Below are positions 22,135 to 33,579 of a DNA stretch of 64,000 nucleotides, piece by piece. Within the stretch, counting starts at the first letter, position 1; every line of letters begins with the position of its first letter. The position numbers were made by a program, and so were the translations under genes. This stretch comes from Lasiosphaeria ovina (taxonomy: Eukaryota > Ascomycota > Sordariomycetes > Sordariales > Lasiosphaeriaceae): positions 3,410,001-3,474,000 of the forward strand of contig JAULSN010000006.1 of NCBI GenBank assembly GCA_033439765.1, given 5' to 3'. Below the pieces are notes generated by a model. The model was not told where the DNA came from. It saw nothing but the letters and a program-made list of their open reading frames with translations, and ran no database searches.

Positions 22135-25012
22135 ATGTCAGATCCCGGGCCACCACCAGTCCCCATTTCTCGTCCTGGTACAGGTAATACCGGCCCTGCC
22201 TTGACTCCTACAGCTGCTGCTTCCACCAGTACTCCTAGCACTGTCCCTCCTCCTGTTTCCGGTCCGCGTCTTCGACCCCTTTTGCCAGCCGACCTGACGG
22301 TACCCGGCAGCGCCTCATCGTCGACGGGACCCTCAGCCCCAAAACGGCGAGCAGTTTTGGGAGCCTGTACGGCTTGTCGCAGACGGAAATCCAAGGCAAG
22401 CATGTCCAACTGATTTTGGTGTGTTTCGCTCTCTTCAGTCAGGGGGTTCTGACTAGTCGCCGTGCAGTGCAGTGCTGGCCGCCCGAAATGCACCGAATGC
22501 CTCCGCCGTGGAACCGAATGCAGTTACGACACGAGCGGCGACGAGACGCCGGCGCGTGCCCTAAAGCGCAAATATGCCGACCTCGAAAATCAGACAAACG
22601 TCTACGAAAGCATCTACAAGATCCTAGCCACGCGTCCCGAGTCAGAAGTGGCCGCCATCCTCCGCCGCATCCGTGCTGGTGAACAACCCGAAGCCATCCT
22701 CCGCCATGTCCAACACGGCGACCTCCTGCTCCAGCTTAGCGTGGTTCCCGAGTTCCGGTACCGCTACGAGTTTCCATTCATGGTCAAGTTCCCAGCCCGT
22801 CTGCAAACGCCGGGAAATGTCTACCTCTCGTCTCTCGTCTACGAGTGGGACGGTCAGCAGTCTGTCGAGCAGACTCAAGACCAGCGCCAACAGCAGGCCA
22901 TGGTGGTGACCGAACCGGCTTTTAGTATGCAGCCTCGCGGTCCCTGTTCGATACCATTCCATGCAGCAGAGGTCATTGACCCCTTGGTGGACGAGGCAGA
23001 GCCGTTTAATGGGACATCGGTGAGCCCGGACAACAGCCTCGTGCGGAGTCTGCTACGCGCTTACTTCCTGCACGAGTACAACTGGTACACTTGCTTTCAA
23101 AAGGATTGCTTCCTCGAGGATATGGATACCGGTCGCAGGCGGTTCTGCTCTTCGTCTCTCGTCGACGCCTTGCTTGCCATGGCTTGCGTAGGTACAGCCG
23201 AGACTACGAAGTCTTGCCCACATTTGTCCTTGCTGACGCTCAACTCTATGCTAGTTCCGCCATCGAGGCTTGCCGGATCGTGCCGAGTTTCGGAATCCTC
23301 ACACTCTTGGTTATCAATTCCACGCCGAAGCAAAGAGATTGTGGGAGTTGGAGCAGAACAAGAAGAAGCTCACTACCATCCAAGCCGCAATCCTCCCCAA
23401 CATGGTTTACAACTCGAACGGGGCGGACAAACTCGGCCAACTCTACATCCTACAAGCTATCTCAATTGCTCGAGAGCTTGTGCTCTTCAAGAGGCCCGAC
23501 AACTGGGACCTTATGGACCCAAAGATTCAGACGGTTTGGGAGATGACTACATGGGGCCTGTACGGTTGCCAGTGGTAATTATGCAAATCCCGAGAAATGC
23601 TTGTGGGACTCGTCGATTCCTAACACTCTGTGGTTGCCAGTGAATACGTTTATCATTTCCTTACTTCGGGCACGATAAAATCGCCACCGGAGATGGGGCA
23701 TCCAGATGTCGCCGAGAATCCCGAATGGTACGGCGAAGTTCGACTAAGGTACCCTCTACGGCATACGCTATATCCGATGAATTTCGGCCACTTCTTCAAA
23801 GCACTCTCAGGGTTTCGGGCCTTCATCAAAGAGGTTGGAGAGCAATGCTTCTTGGACAGACAAAGCGTCAATCGAATGCCCTCCTTGGCAAACATCATGA
23901 AACTTTACTCCCGCCTCGAAACCTGGTATACCTCTCTTCCCGAGCCACTCTCTCCGCGAAGGATGGTATTTCCAGGACAAATGAAGCTACGGTATGCACT
24001 GTTTCTCAACCCCATTAACCCGCACGCTCTCCCCTTTGCCAAAACTTGTTGTCGTTCCTATCGTGGCTATCTGGTGGTTTGTGATGACCTATGATCTCTG
24101 CAAAGGGTGTCAATGGCAGGACCTGTGTTGAAACTCTCTCTGGAACCCCGCCCCTCCTTTCCAATTTTCGGTCCGGTCTCTTGTCCATGCTCTTTGTTTT
24201 GCTAAAAGGCCGTTTCCAGTATGCACTATCAACATGTGGTCATGAACATCTTCCAACCTCTGGTTCGGGTCTTGGAGGGTGGGGGAGATGACCCAACTTC
24301 CACACCGCCTTCTCCTGACGAAGCCATCTTCGGCGAGAGGTCCGCGAGAGAAGTCTTGACTAATGCTAAAATCCATTACGAGACGATTCTACGGCTATAT
24401 TATCTCCGCCATGGTTCTAAGGCAACCGACTCCTTCCTTCTCACTTCACTTACTACATTGTCATTCCGTTCAATAGGGCAGATCAAGTCCCTTCAGGATA
24501 GCGGTGTTGGCAGCGAGAGCGGAAGTTCCGACGGCGATGCAAATCTCCCCCGCCTCATTTCCATTCGCCCCACCCTTATACTCTGCGCCCAAGGGCTTTA
24601 CGATCAGGGCCGTAGCTGGTTTCTTCCACAGACAGTCTTCCGTCTTGTCCGCGACGGCATGCTACCAGCCGAGGCAGACTTGCTGATACATTTCGCAAAC
24701 ATTCCGGAGGAAGCGCTGGATAGCGTGAGGACTAGATCACGTCATGTCCGCAGCGCATGGCCAGTCAATATCGTGGACGTTACTAAGGGAAACCCGGAGC
24801 AACAGCAGCTGACTAAACTCCTTGAAGCTTGTTCTAAATTGAAAACGGAATCCTTGGACCAAGAGAGCGAGTGGAAGGCGACAGTTGGCCCCAAGAGGTT
24901 CGTGATTATTTTCTCACCCATTCGGACATGGTTTAGGTTGATGTTTTGTCTCCAGTGTTCCATTGGTCCCTGGGTTCTACTTCTGTTTGTTTGTATTCGC
25001 CGTTTTCGTTGA
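22135..25012 (+). CDS. Zn2Cys6 transcription factor with fungal-specific TF domain
   Basis: Nuclear binuclear-zinc-cluster regulator. Five exons: 22135-22395, 22468-23187, 23255-23574, 23641-23991 and 24220-25012, summing to 814 aa in frame. The cluster is Cys 78, 81, 88, 95, 98 and 105 (CTACRRRKSKC..CTECLRRGTEC), interrupted between residues 87 and 88 by an intron with a GC donor (GCAAGC..CAG). A short coiled-coil linker follows (KYADLENQTNVYESIYKIL), then the fungal TF homology region including LLRAYFLHEYNWYTCFQKD and QFHAEAKRLWE. This resembles the nirA-like branch. Introns 3 and 4 are bounded by exact direct repeats. The C-terminal 30 residues look non-conserved, so a further 3' intron after about 24897 is possible. 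Target genes unknown. Confidence 0.85.
22396..22467 (+). other. GC-AG intron inside the zinc cluster
   Basis: Only a GCAAGC donor immediately after the AAG codon restores the Cys spacing; no GT donor at this point does. GC donors are a known minor class in fungi and are often weak, so this junction could be alternatively spliced. Confidence 0.75.
23564..23642 (+). repeat. 11-bp direct repeat bounding intron 3
   Basis: GGTTGCCAGTG occurs at 23564-23574 and again at 23632-23642, spanning both splice junctions of the 66-nt intron. Repeat spacing is 68 bp. Confidence 0.85.
23992..24227 (+). repeat. 9-bp direct repeat bounding intron 4
   Basis: GTATGCACT occurs at the donor (23992-24000) and at the acceptor (24219-24227) of a 228-nt intron, the longest intron in this gene. 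Confidence 0.85.
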
Positions 25013-26066
25013 AAATAGAAGCTAGTTGTTTCGATGACTTGCTTGGTCTTGGGTTTTGCTAACCACTGGGGAGATTTCTGGCTGAGAGCGAGCTATTGGA
25101 GCTCACATATCACGAGATAATGGCATTTCCCTTACACCACTAGCCGCTTTCGTGAAACAGTAATCAATTCTAGTAACTATCAGTGGTGTGCAGGTCCAAC
25201 GTAAGTCCCGCTGTCCCTAGCGTTTCGCTGTCCCCGGCTCATTGTGCCTTCAATCCTTCTCACAACAGTCAAAAAGATTCTGCTTCTCCACTGATCTTCC
25301 TCCCCTCGGTTGCCTAACTCTAAGAGTCAGAATCAGATTGAGATAACAACATACCCGAATTACCGCCAAGCAACAGCAGCGTCGATGTCCGACAAACTGT
25401 GCCAGAAGACGATACAACAACTCACGACTCGCAAGTCAAAAAAAAAAAAACATAGAAGACTAGGCTGCTTTTATTCTTTGGCCCCCAATATCCTTTCTGT
25501 GTTACAGTGAATTCTGCCTAACTAGTAAATATAATGACGGTTTAACTTCAATCGTGAGTCATTGATAGGTACCTACCTAATTGGTGTATTCGCTTGACGA
25601 ATACCACGAGGAGGGCAAGGCGCCAATGTGACTTTGGCAGGGGGTTTCGGTGCGGCGCAGCAAATTGGTATTCCTTTACCGCGTTAGCGCCAATCACGAC
25701 CGCGACCAAAACGAGTCGGAAAACGTCCACAGCGTAGCTCCTTGGCGCGCATCCGCCTCTCGTGTCCGTCACGAGGTCTGGGGGTCCCAGGCACCACCGC
25801 CGAAATTTTCGGTCCCTTTTCGCCTCTTGACCTTCTTCAACTTCTTGGTTCCTTCAAGTTTGCGCGCAGTGATCTTTGGATCCATTTCTCTCGTTTCTCC
25901 TTTCGTTTTTGGAAGATTTTCTGCTGATCTTCGCAACCATCATGTTGCCGTGATCAATCGCGACTTTCACTTTTATCGCCGTTGCGCGCCGCTCTTTTTA
26001 TTTATTTTAGCATCACTGCAGCTTTAGCCAGCCCCTGAAGGACTCTCGGGTCTCGCTGCAGCCACC
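25013..26066. other. intergenic and pepsin-like gene leader
   Basis: No gene recognised; includes a poly-A run at about 25438. The last 200 bases are pyrimidine-rich, as is common in fungal promoters and leaders. Confidence 0.55.
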
Positions 26067-28285
26067 ATGACGCACCGCACTCGTTTTTCGCGCTTGTCGC
26101 AAGCCACCACATGCCTTCTAGGTGCCACCACGGCCGCGGCACACGTTTTGCTACCGTTCAAGCTTCATATCGGCGTTCCGCTTCCCAAGCTCACGGGAGG
26201 GCTCACGAGCCGCGACACGGCATCAACCCAGACGTCGTTCATTGGGGGTGAGTTGGCCTTCATGGTCAACGCTACTGTCGGCACTCCAGGGCAACAAATT
26301 TCGCTCATTGTATCGCCGTCGGCCTCCGACACGTGGGTGCCCGATGCAACGTCGTCGGACTGCGATCCGTCCTACTACAGTTCATACTATGGCGACGACT
26401 ACAACTACACGATACCCGATCCGTCTTGCGTATGGGGCAGCTGTGAGTGTTTCTGGATCGCATCGCATCGCATCGCATCGCATCGCACTGCATTCCTTCC
26501 ACTATCTGGGGATGGCTGGGGCCAACTTGATCTCGCGCTGACACGACATCGTCTCTAGATAATTCGTCGTTGTCGTCGACGTACCTGCCGGCGAACTCGA
26601 GGTACTCGTCGTTCGACGCATCGTACATGGATGGGACAGACGCCTATGGCACCAACGTCACAGACCGGCTGGCATTGGGCGACATTGTGATGGATGATTA
26701 CTCCATGGGAGTGGTGCAGAGCACGGACCGATGGATTGGCGTGCTTGGCCTCGGCCCCAACTCAACGTCAAGCTCGAGCTACTACTCATCGAGCTATTCC
26801 GGCAAATACGCTCACTTTCTGGACCGCTTGGTATCCTCTGGCAAGATCATCACTCCTGCGTACAGTCTGTGGCTCGATGATGCCGATGCCAAATCCGGCA
26901 GCTTGCTCTTCGGGGCCGTCGACCAGTCCAAGTTCGAGGGGAGCCTGGTTCGCCTTGATGCCGACGCGTCGAACAAATACCAGGACACCTTTGCCGTTTC
27001 TCTCAACGCCGTCAATGGCTCTACCAGTTCTGGCTCCGACATGTCGGCCATCAAATCGAACGACTACCCTTTCACCGTTGCCATCAGCCCCGGCGACACC
27101 TTCTCCTATCTACCCTCGCTCATCGCCTCCAAGATTATGGTTATTGCAGGTGCCAGGTATAACCGCACAATCGGACGGAACGTCATCAGCTGCGACGCCG
27201 CCAAGTCCAACTCGGCCAAGTTCGCCTTCGAGCTGGGCGGTTCCGGTGGCCCGGTAGTGACGTCCCAGGTTTCCGATCTCATCTTGGCGCCGGGTCTTTT
27301 GAGAGGCGGATCGAGGTACTCGTACTTCACTGACTCGCCCAACTTGTGTCTGTTCGGCATTCAAAACTACTCGTCGTCGTCGTCGTCGTATTCCACATCG
27401 GACACCTCCACCTCACGGTTCAGTATCGGCAACTCGCTGCTGCGGCGCAGCTATCTTGTCTTTGACGTTGTCAATGAGGAGGTGGCCTTTGCTCCTACCA
27501 AGATCTCGTCCGGTTCGGACAAGCCGAACCCTACCATTGTTTCGTTTGCAAACTACGCGGCCAAGGTCCCGTCGTCGTCTATATTCTGCTCGGCCAGCTC
27601 ATCTTTCGCCTGCTCATCCGACTCCGGTAACACAGGATCAGGGTCCGGCAGCGGGAACGGGAACGGGAACGGGAACGGGAACGGGAACGGCAACGGATCC
27701 GGTTCTGGTACAGACTCTGACACCAGTTCCAGTGGAGACTCGAATCCCCTTTCCAGGCCTTGGGTGAAGGTTGTCATCGGAATCAGCGTCGCTTTCGGAA
27801 CGATAATTCTCATTGCTTTGGGCGTGGCCGCAGTCCTCTGGAGACGTGCGATAATTGGGGGAAAGACAGTGCCGACAAAGGATATCGACGATGAATCACT
27901 AAGAGGTCCAGCAGGCACGGCAGGTCAGAACGTCATGTCGGGCGGCAGTGGGCCGGCGGCGGTAGCTCCCGGGACTTTGCCTTCCATTCCCGAGCACCAG
28001 GGAGCGGTTGGCGGAGGCGGCACGCAAGCCCCTCAGCTGCCAGCTCTGGCCGGACAGGAGCCAATGATGGCGGTGGCGGTGCCTGCGGGGTCTTCCGACC
28101 GTGGCTCTGTTGCCGTATCCGCCCTGAGCGCGGACGAGCACCCATCGCCACATGCAACAACAGCAGAGGTACGGCGACACGATGAGCCGCTGGCACCAAC
28201 TGCAGAGCCCGAGCCGGAAAGGGAGGCTCCCGCCCCGCCAAGGTCGCCCAAGGATAAGGGACCGGAGGTTGCCGGTACCGTTTGA
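26067..28285 (+). CDS. membrane-anchored pepsin-fold protein lacking catalytic Asp (pseudo-protease)
   Basis: Predicted secretory-pathway protein of 700 aa with the peptidase A1 (pepsin) fold, a single membrane helix and a cytosolic tail. Exons 26067-26442 and 26559-28285. The signal-like N-terminus ends near TTAAAHVLLP. The first active-site motif reads LIVSPSASDTWVP, with Ser 83-Pro-Ser where active enzymes have DTG. The second reads AISPGDTFSYLP, with Ser 302-Pro-Gly where active enzymes have D(S/T)G. Flanking family residues (DTWVP, SYLP, WIGVLGLG) are kept. A Gly/Asn repeat linker precedes TM about 530-553 (VVIGISVAFGTIILIALG), a basic stop-transfer WRR, and a Pro/Ala/Glu-rich tail of about 145 residues. 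Proteolysis is therefore unlikely; a binding or receptor-like role is inferred. Confidence 0.85.
26457..26486. repeat. (ATCGC)6 pentanucleotide repeat in intron
   Basis: Six perfect ATCGC units lie just inside the 116-nt intron of the pepsin-fold gene. Confidence 0.9.
27653..27694. repeat. (GGGAAC)n hexanucleotide repeat, codes Gly-Asn
   Basis: About six GGGAAC units and one GGCAAC variant encode alternating Gly-Asn in the linker before the transmembrane helix. Unit changes would keep frame and vary stalk length. Confidence 0.9.
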
Positions 28286-28983
28286 ATTTGGTCATGTCAG
28301 CGGAAGACATACACCAAGGTTGTCTAGTAATTTAATGTAATGACGAACGGATACCCCGGGTTGCGTTGGATAGCATCATTCTCTTGGAACATCCTGCATT
28401 AGCGTCACCAGCATCACAGCCTGGACAGTTGAGAATCATAATTAGTTTGTTAATGAGATAGCGCTAGGCAAGTGTTTGCCCAGCTACCCATGTCACATAT
28501 GCTTCCCGTGTTGGTTGCTGCCAAGTCATCTGCTATCTATGACCGGCTACCCATTTTGGGTCTTTGGATGTGCTTAGATGCAAGGTCTAAAGCAAAGTCG
28601 ATCGCACACTCAACAACAAACTCGGCTATTGCTTCCAGAAGGTCTTGGCACGCTTGCCAATATAGTGGCACTTACATTAGATACCTTGACAATCGACTGT
28701 GGTGCTGACAAGTCCCGGCTTGGCATAAGGATATGGAATATTCTCCTCATCTTCGTTATCGTCCAAGCCGGCAGCACTGTCGTCGCTATTAATCTCACGA
28801 ATCAGGCTAATTATCCTCCAGCGCCCAGTCGTCGGCAAATGAAATGCGCGCAATGTCTGACGGCTTAGATGACATGAATTTTGATAACATCCAGAGCAGC
28901 TGCCCTGGGCGGCTCAGATGGGCCGAGGTTCTCGAGCAAAAGACGTCGAAACGGTTCACCACCACAGCAAAGTAAGTCTCAAG
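28286..28983. other. intergenic, no gene recognised
   Basis: 3' flank of the pepsin-fold gene and upstream region of the DUF1996 gene. Short ORFs only. Confidence 0.6.
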
Positions 28984-30132
28984 ATGAAGGGCCTTGCCGC
29001 ACTCGTGCTACTCCAGGCCGCCGGCCTCTCGCAGGCGGCGCTCCGATTCGCGTGCTCCAGAGTCTCGATCCAACGCCTCGACCCGCTCGTCGAGCCCGGC
29101 CGGATCCCGTCGGCCCACGTGCACCAGATCGTCGGCGGCAATGCCTTCAACGCCACCATGGCGGGCGACATTGGCGAGCAGGCCACCTGCACCACCTGCG
29201 CCTACACCGAGGACCTGTCCAACTACTGGACCGCCGTCATGTACTTCCGCCACGCCAACGGCTCGTACAAGCGCGTGCCCCAGTACGCCAACGCCCAGCT
29301 CGGCACCGAGGGCAAGGACGCCCCCGACATCCAGGGCGGCATGACCGTCTACTACACGCAGAAAGACTTCAACACGAACGGCGACAAGTTCATCCGCGCC
29401 TTTCCTCCCGTGAGTTTTCCACACCAAGACCTGTCCGACACACCGACATGATGATGTAAATACTAAGTCTAACCCCTTGTCGTGCGCGCCGCCCAGGGGT
29501 TCCGCATGACGGTCGGCAGCCCGACGGCCAGCTCGGCCGACTACGCCAAGGGGCACCCGGGGCTGCGCTACACGTGCCTACAAACCATCCTCACGCGGGG
29601 GTCCGAGACGGCCGACTTCCCAGCCAAGCCGTGCCCGGCCGGCATCATGGCGATCCACCACTTCCCGGCGTGCTGGGACGGCAAGAACGTCGACAGCCCG
29701 GACCACCAGGCGCACATGTACAGCACGACGCGGGGCGGGTTCGCCGAGGCGGGCGAGTGCCCGGCGTCGCACCCGGTGCGCGTGGCCCAGGTGGCCTACG
29801 AGACCATGTGGAACACGACGGCGTTCGCGGGCATGTGGCCGGCCGACGGCCGCCAGCCCTTCGTGTGGAGCTTCGAGGGCAACGGCTACGGCACCCACGC
29901 CGACTACCTGTTCGGCTGGAAGGGCGACAGCCTGCAGCGCGCCATGAACTCGACGTGCATGTTTCATGCCTGCGGCAGCCCCGGCGTTCAGGGCGTGCTC
30001 AAGACGCAGACCGTCGACGAGATGAACAAGTGCGCCGTCCAGCCGACCGTCGTCGAGGAGACGGACGGCTGGCTCGATGCGCTGCCCGGCCAGGCCGAGT
30101 CTGCCATGGGGAACATGCCTATGAGGGTGTAG
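28984..30132 (+). CDS. secreted DUF1996 protein
   Basis: Extracellular protein of the fungal DUF1996 family; molecular function is not established. Exons 28984-29409 and 29497-30132 (87-nt intron), 353 aa. The start at 28984 gives the signal peptide MKGLAALVLLQAAGLSQA, better than the upstream in-frame Met at 28918. Family landmarks are RIPSAHVHQIVGGNAFN, CTTCAYTEDLSNYWTAVMYF, FRMTVGSPTA, GIMAIHHFPACWDGKNVDSPDHQAHMY and WSFEGNGYGTHADYLFGWK. Many paired Cys fit a disulfide-bonded extracellular protein. The domain fills the chain; no WSC or carbohydrate-binding module is attached. Confidence 0.92.
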
Positions 30133-30704
30133 GGGGGGGGTCTGGTTAATTGGTGGAATTTTTTTCAGTCAAAGGTGGATGGTGAGCTCCAAGACAAGTT
30201 TTGATTCCTGTTTATAGACAAATAAATTCATCGGCTATACCATGCCAGCATCATGGAATTTGCATTTTGTTTTGACTTAGCAAGGTCAGTTTGGTATGCT
30301 TAGCCTCTCGTCGCTGGGTATATTCCGTGGGACGATAACAAAGCACAGTAACGTTTTGGAAACGGAGCTCGTTCGTTGTACAGGACTACAGACTAGCTAT
30401 CTATTGTTCTCCCATGGCTGACTAAAAGCTGAACTAGCAGACTCCCGTTGACGGACATGTAAACGCTGCCAGACGCCGCGCAAACCCGCCAAGATCAACA
30501 AAGCCTCGACCCATAAGGTAAAGTGGGTAAGCACCCAGGTATCATCTCCACCCCCGGCTGGAAAAGAAAAAAGAAAAGTGAAAAGGAATGCAATGCTCCA
30601 CCCCGTCCCGTGGCCTGGTATCGTACAGAATCATCATGCACCTCAACCCGTCCCAACGTCAATCACGCCATGCCCGAAAATCACAAACATTCCGCGTGCT
30701 CTCT
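30133..30704. other. convergent intergenic spacer
   Basis: 3' flanks of the DUF1996 gene and the small membrane protein gene; no gene recognised. Confidence 0.6.
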
Positions 30705-31100
30705 TCAGTTCGCCTTCTTCCCGGCGGCGTGGATCTGCTTCTTCCCCGCCTGGCCGAGCTGCTGGCCCTGCTGCGTGTAGTGGACGTAGGCGTAGCCGGC
30801 GGCGCCGACGACGCCGAGGATGACGATGTTGCCTGGTAATGGGGTGGTTAGCATGTGAGAACGGAACAGAGGACAGCAGTGAAAGAATAAACAAGACATA
30901 CCGGCGATGAAGCGGCCGAGGCCGCCGACCAGGTCGAGCACGCCCGTCAGGATCTCGCTGATAAAGGCAAAGAAGCCCGCGAAGAGGTGCACGAAGCCGG
31001 CCACGAACGAGTGCACGATGGCGTAGACCGAGTGCACGAGCGACGAGAGCAGCTCGGCGAAGGACTTGACGAGGTCTGAGACGGCGGTGGTGACAGCCAT
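30705..31100 (-). CDS. small conserved-looking membrane protein, function unknown
   Basis: Protein of 108 aa from exons 31100-30902 and 30832-30705; the 69-nt intron has a GTATGT donor and a CCAG acceptor. The first 65 residues form a long amphipathic to hydrophobic helix series (SFAELLSSLVHSVYAIVHSF, FAGFFAFISEIL). A clear transmembrane helix follows (GNIVILGVVGAAGYAYVHY), then a short Gln/Lys tail QQGQQLGQAGKKQIHAAGKKAN. The lack of a cleavable signal and the C-terminal basic tail would suit an organelle or ER membrane protein. I recognise no named family. Without the intron the frame also stays open, so intron retention would add 23 residues. Confidence 0.72.
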   Translation of the reverse strand: MAVTTAVSDLVKSFAELLSSLVHSVYAIVHSFVAGFVHLFAGFFAFISEILTGVLDLVGGLGRFIAGMSCLFFHCCPLFRSHMLTTPLPGNIVILGVVGAAGYAYVHYTQQGQQLGQAGKKQIHAAGKKAN

Positions 31101-32747
31101 TTTTATTTGTTTTCTCTCCTAAGTCTTTTTCGTTGGTCGGGGGTTGTGGTGGAGGAGGACTGAGTTGCAGGTTCTGCCTGTCAAGATGCTGCAATAAGTT
31201 TGTTGGTGGTGTGTGTGTGTGTATGTTTGTATGTGGCTTGTAATATTCTGCTCCGGTCGGGAGGGAATTGACTTTTCTTGTTGTGGTCTTCTTATACAGG
31301 CGACAAAGCGATGAGGTGGGTGGCTGTCATGACGATGACGTCACCGGCCCGGGCGTCAGCCAGCGACGCGACAGGAGAGATCGACTGGGATGAACGAACG
31401 GTTGCGTCTCCAAATTTTTACTTTGGTGCAACTAGGCAGATCTCTCAGCGGAGCCTTTTCTCCGCACTCGTCCAACGGCCTTGTTTGAAAAGCACGAAGG
31501 GTCCAAGTCGGGCTGTCCAAGGCATGTGCAAGGTTGGCGGCCACCCCCGATGACGTTTGCCCAGATCCTCATCTCCCATCCCGTCTCCCCCCCGCGTCAT
31601 TGACGCGGACAAGAACAGACAATGCCAAGCCAAATAAAGCCAATCACAGACGAGATCTGCCCTCTTTCAACCAGCACAACATCCAATAATACCATTATCC
31701 CTATCCATCCAACCCATATTTTGAGTTGTGGGTTGGGTTTCTTCTTGTGGAGCAGGGCGATATGCAATGACCTGCAGGCTGCAGCGTCGTCCATCTGTAC
31801 CGCGGCAGCGCTCGCTTCGGGACCTATTCAATTAGGGTTATCACGCAGGAATAAGAGACAACCAAGAAGACGCAGGCACTTTGGATCCCTTTGGACCTTT
31901 GATTTCTATCTACATGTCACATGATTGTCGGTTTCCGGTGACCAGCAGGCGACTGATAACTATAGGGTTGCGAGACTTGCTTTCACGCGTGTGAATCACC
32001 AAGGAACTGAACGTCGCTGAACCAGGAAGCGAATCTATGGAGACGGACAAGGGCCGGTGCAATTTATCACGCCAAGTATTTAAGTTGGTCTTATGGTTGA
32101 GTTAGGAAGGGTGGGGATATTGACATTTAAGCTGCTACGAAAGGGCCTTTCGATCGAAAGTTTGATGGCCGATGCATTATTCCATTACTCATATAGCCAT
32201 TGCAGCCTCCCTTAACAAACTTCAATCTGCAAGACAGCATTATCCGTGAGACCAATCCACGTCACAGACAAGCACTCCAGGCCAAGATAAGGCCTCAAGT
32301 CCAAGTCAACACGAAGCTCAACCCTAGACTTGGCCGTCCTCACTTCAACTCGACCAGCCATTTCCACAGCGTATAGAACTTGTCGTTCCATAGAGATGGT
32401 GTTGGACAGCAGAGAAATACGGGAATGAATCACGCCCATAGCCCATCCCACAAGCTTGGCTGCATGCAGCATGCAGCATGCAGCCAACGAGAGCATTAGT
32501 ACTCCTCATTAATCAACATCGAACCCAACGAGCCGTCAAGCCGTCCAGATACGCAATACGCACTCATCCGTAATCAGACATGTATTTGTAATCACACATG
32601 CATTTGCAAGCTGTTGACATTGACAAGTAAACATGACGGAAAGGGGCAGTCGACGGGCATGTATAAGTCAGTCACCGCATGGCAGCGCCGCCATCTGCAG
32701 CACCCGACTCTGCAACCCGCACCTCGAGAGCCACAATCAAGCAGACC
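31101..32747. other. intergenic with short repeats
   Basis: No confident gene. A (TG)n tract is at about 31206, three ATGCAGC units are at 32464-32484, and an imperfect 18-bp tandem pair lies at about 32571-32606. A 94-codon minus-strand ORF at 32212-32496 has no recognisable motif. Confidence 0.5.
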
Positions 32748-33579
32748 ATGAGCATCGTCGTGCTGATCACGGGCGCCAACTGGGGCATCGGCCGGGGCCT
32801 GCTCGCGCGGTACCTAGCGCTGCCGGACCACACCGTGATCGCGGCGAACCGGGACCCGGACGGCGCTTCGTCGCGGGCGCTGTCGTCGCTGCCGCGGGGC
32901 GAGGGCACGCGGCTGGAGGTGGTCAAGCTGGACGCGAGCGTGTGGCAGGACGCCTTCGACGCCGTGGCGTCGCTCGAGAGCCGCGGCGTCGCCGACCACC
33001 TCGACATCGTCATCGGCAACGCCGGCGTGTCGTACATCTGGCCCGCCGTGGCCGACGTCCGGCTGGAGGACATCGAGGGCCACATCAAACCGAACGTGTA
33101 CGGCCAGGTGGCGCTCTATCAGGCCGCGCGGCCGCTGCTCAGGAAGTCCAAGCGGGAGCCCATCCTGACCAACATGGGCAGCACGGCCGGCAGCTTAAGG
33201 TGCCGAATTACCTGATTCAGCAGCCATCCTGTTTCCCGTTTCGCTAACACAAGACGTTACCAAAAATCGGCACAGCGCCCCCCTCCCCTTTCCCAACGCT
33301 GCCTACGGGCCGTCCAAGCTGGCGTCGGCCTGGTACACGCTCAAGATCCACCTTGAAGATGACTGGCTGCATTCATTCTCGCTGTGCCCTGGGTGGGTTC
33401 ACACAGACCTGGGGGATGCCGGCGCCAAGGCCTTTGGCGTCGACGAGGTCACACAGGCCAAGTTCATGATCGGGCTGGAAGAGTCGTGCGACGGAATGCT
33501 GAAGGTGCTCTCGACGACGACCAAGGCAGAGCACGGCGGGAAGCTTGTTCTTTACAACGGCGAGACTGTGGCTTGGTGA
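32748..33579 (+). CDS. short-chain dehydrogenase, norsolorinic acid ketoreductase-like
   Basis: NADP-dependent ketoreductase of the classical SDR family, closest in pattern to the nor-1/StcE type that reduces polyketide ketones. Exons 32748-33199 and 33276-33579, 251 aa, typical SDR length. The cofactor motif TGANWGIGRG is at residues 8-17, then NAGVS (about 90), the Ser in MGSTAG, and the catalytic pair in AAYGPSKLA. The C-terminal half has SLCPGWVHTDLGDAGAKAFG. The start was set at MSIVVLITG because it begins directly at the first beta strand; an upstream in-frame Met at 32679 would add 23 residues. No polyketide synthase or cluster partner is present in the window, so it is likely a stand-alone reductase. 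Confidence 0.88.

Noticed and set aside
22138..22413. short protein ending at the first in-frame stop of the zinc-cluster exon
   Set aside because: The frame ends midway through the Zn2Cys6 motif; a GC-AG intron restores the exact Cys spacing.
32212..32496. 94-codon minus-strand ORF
   Set aside because: No recognised motif, repeats at its 5' end and no convincing exon partners; not called as a gene.
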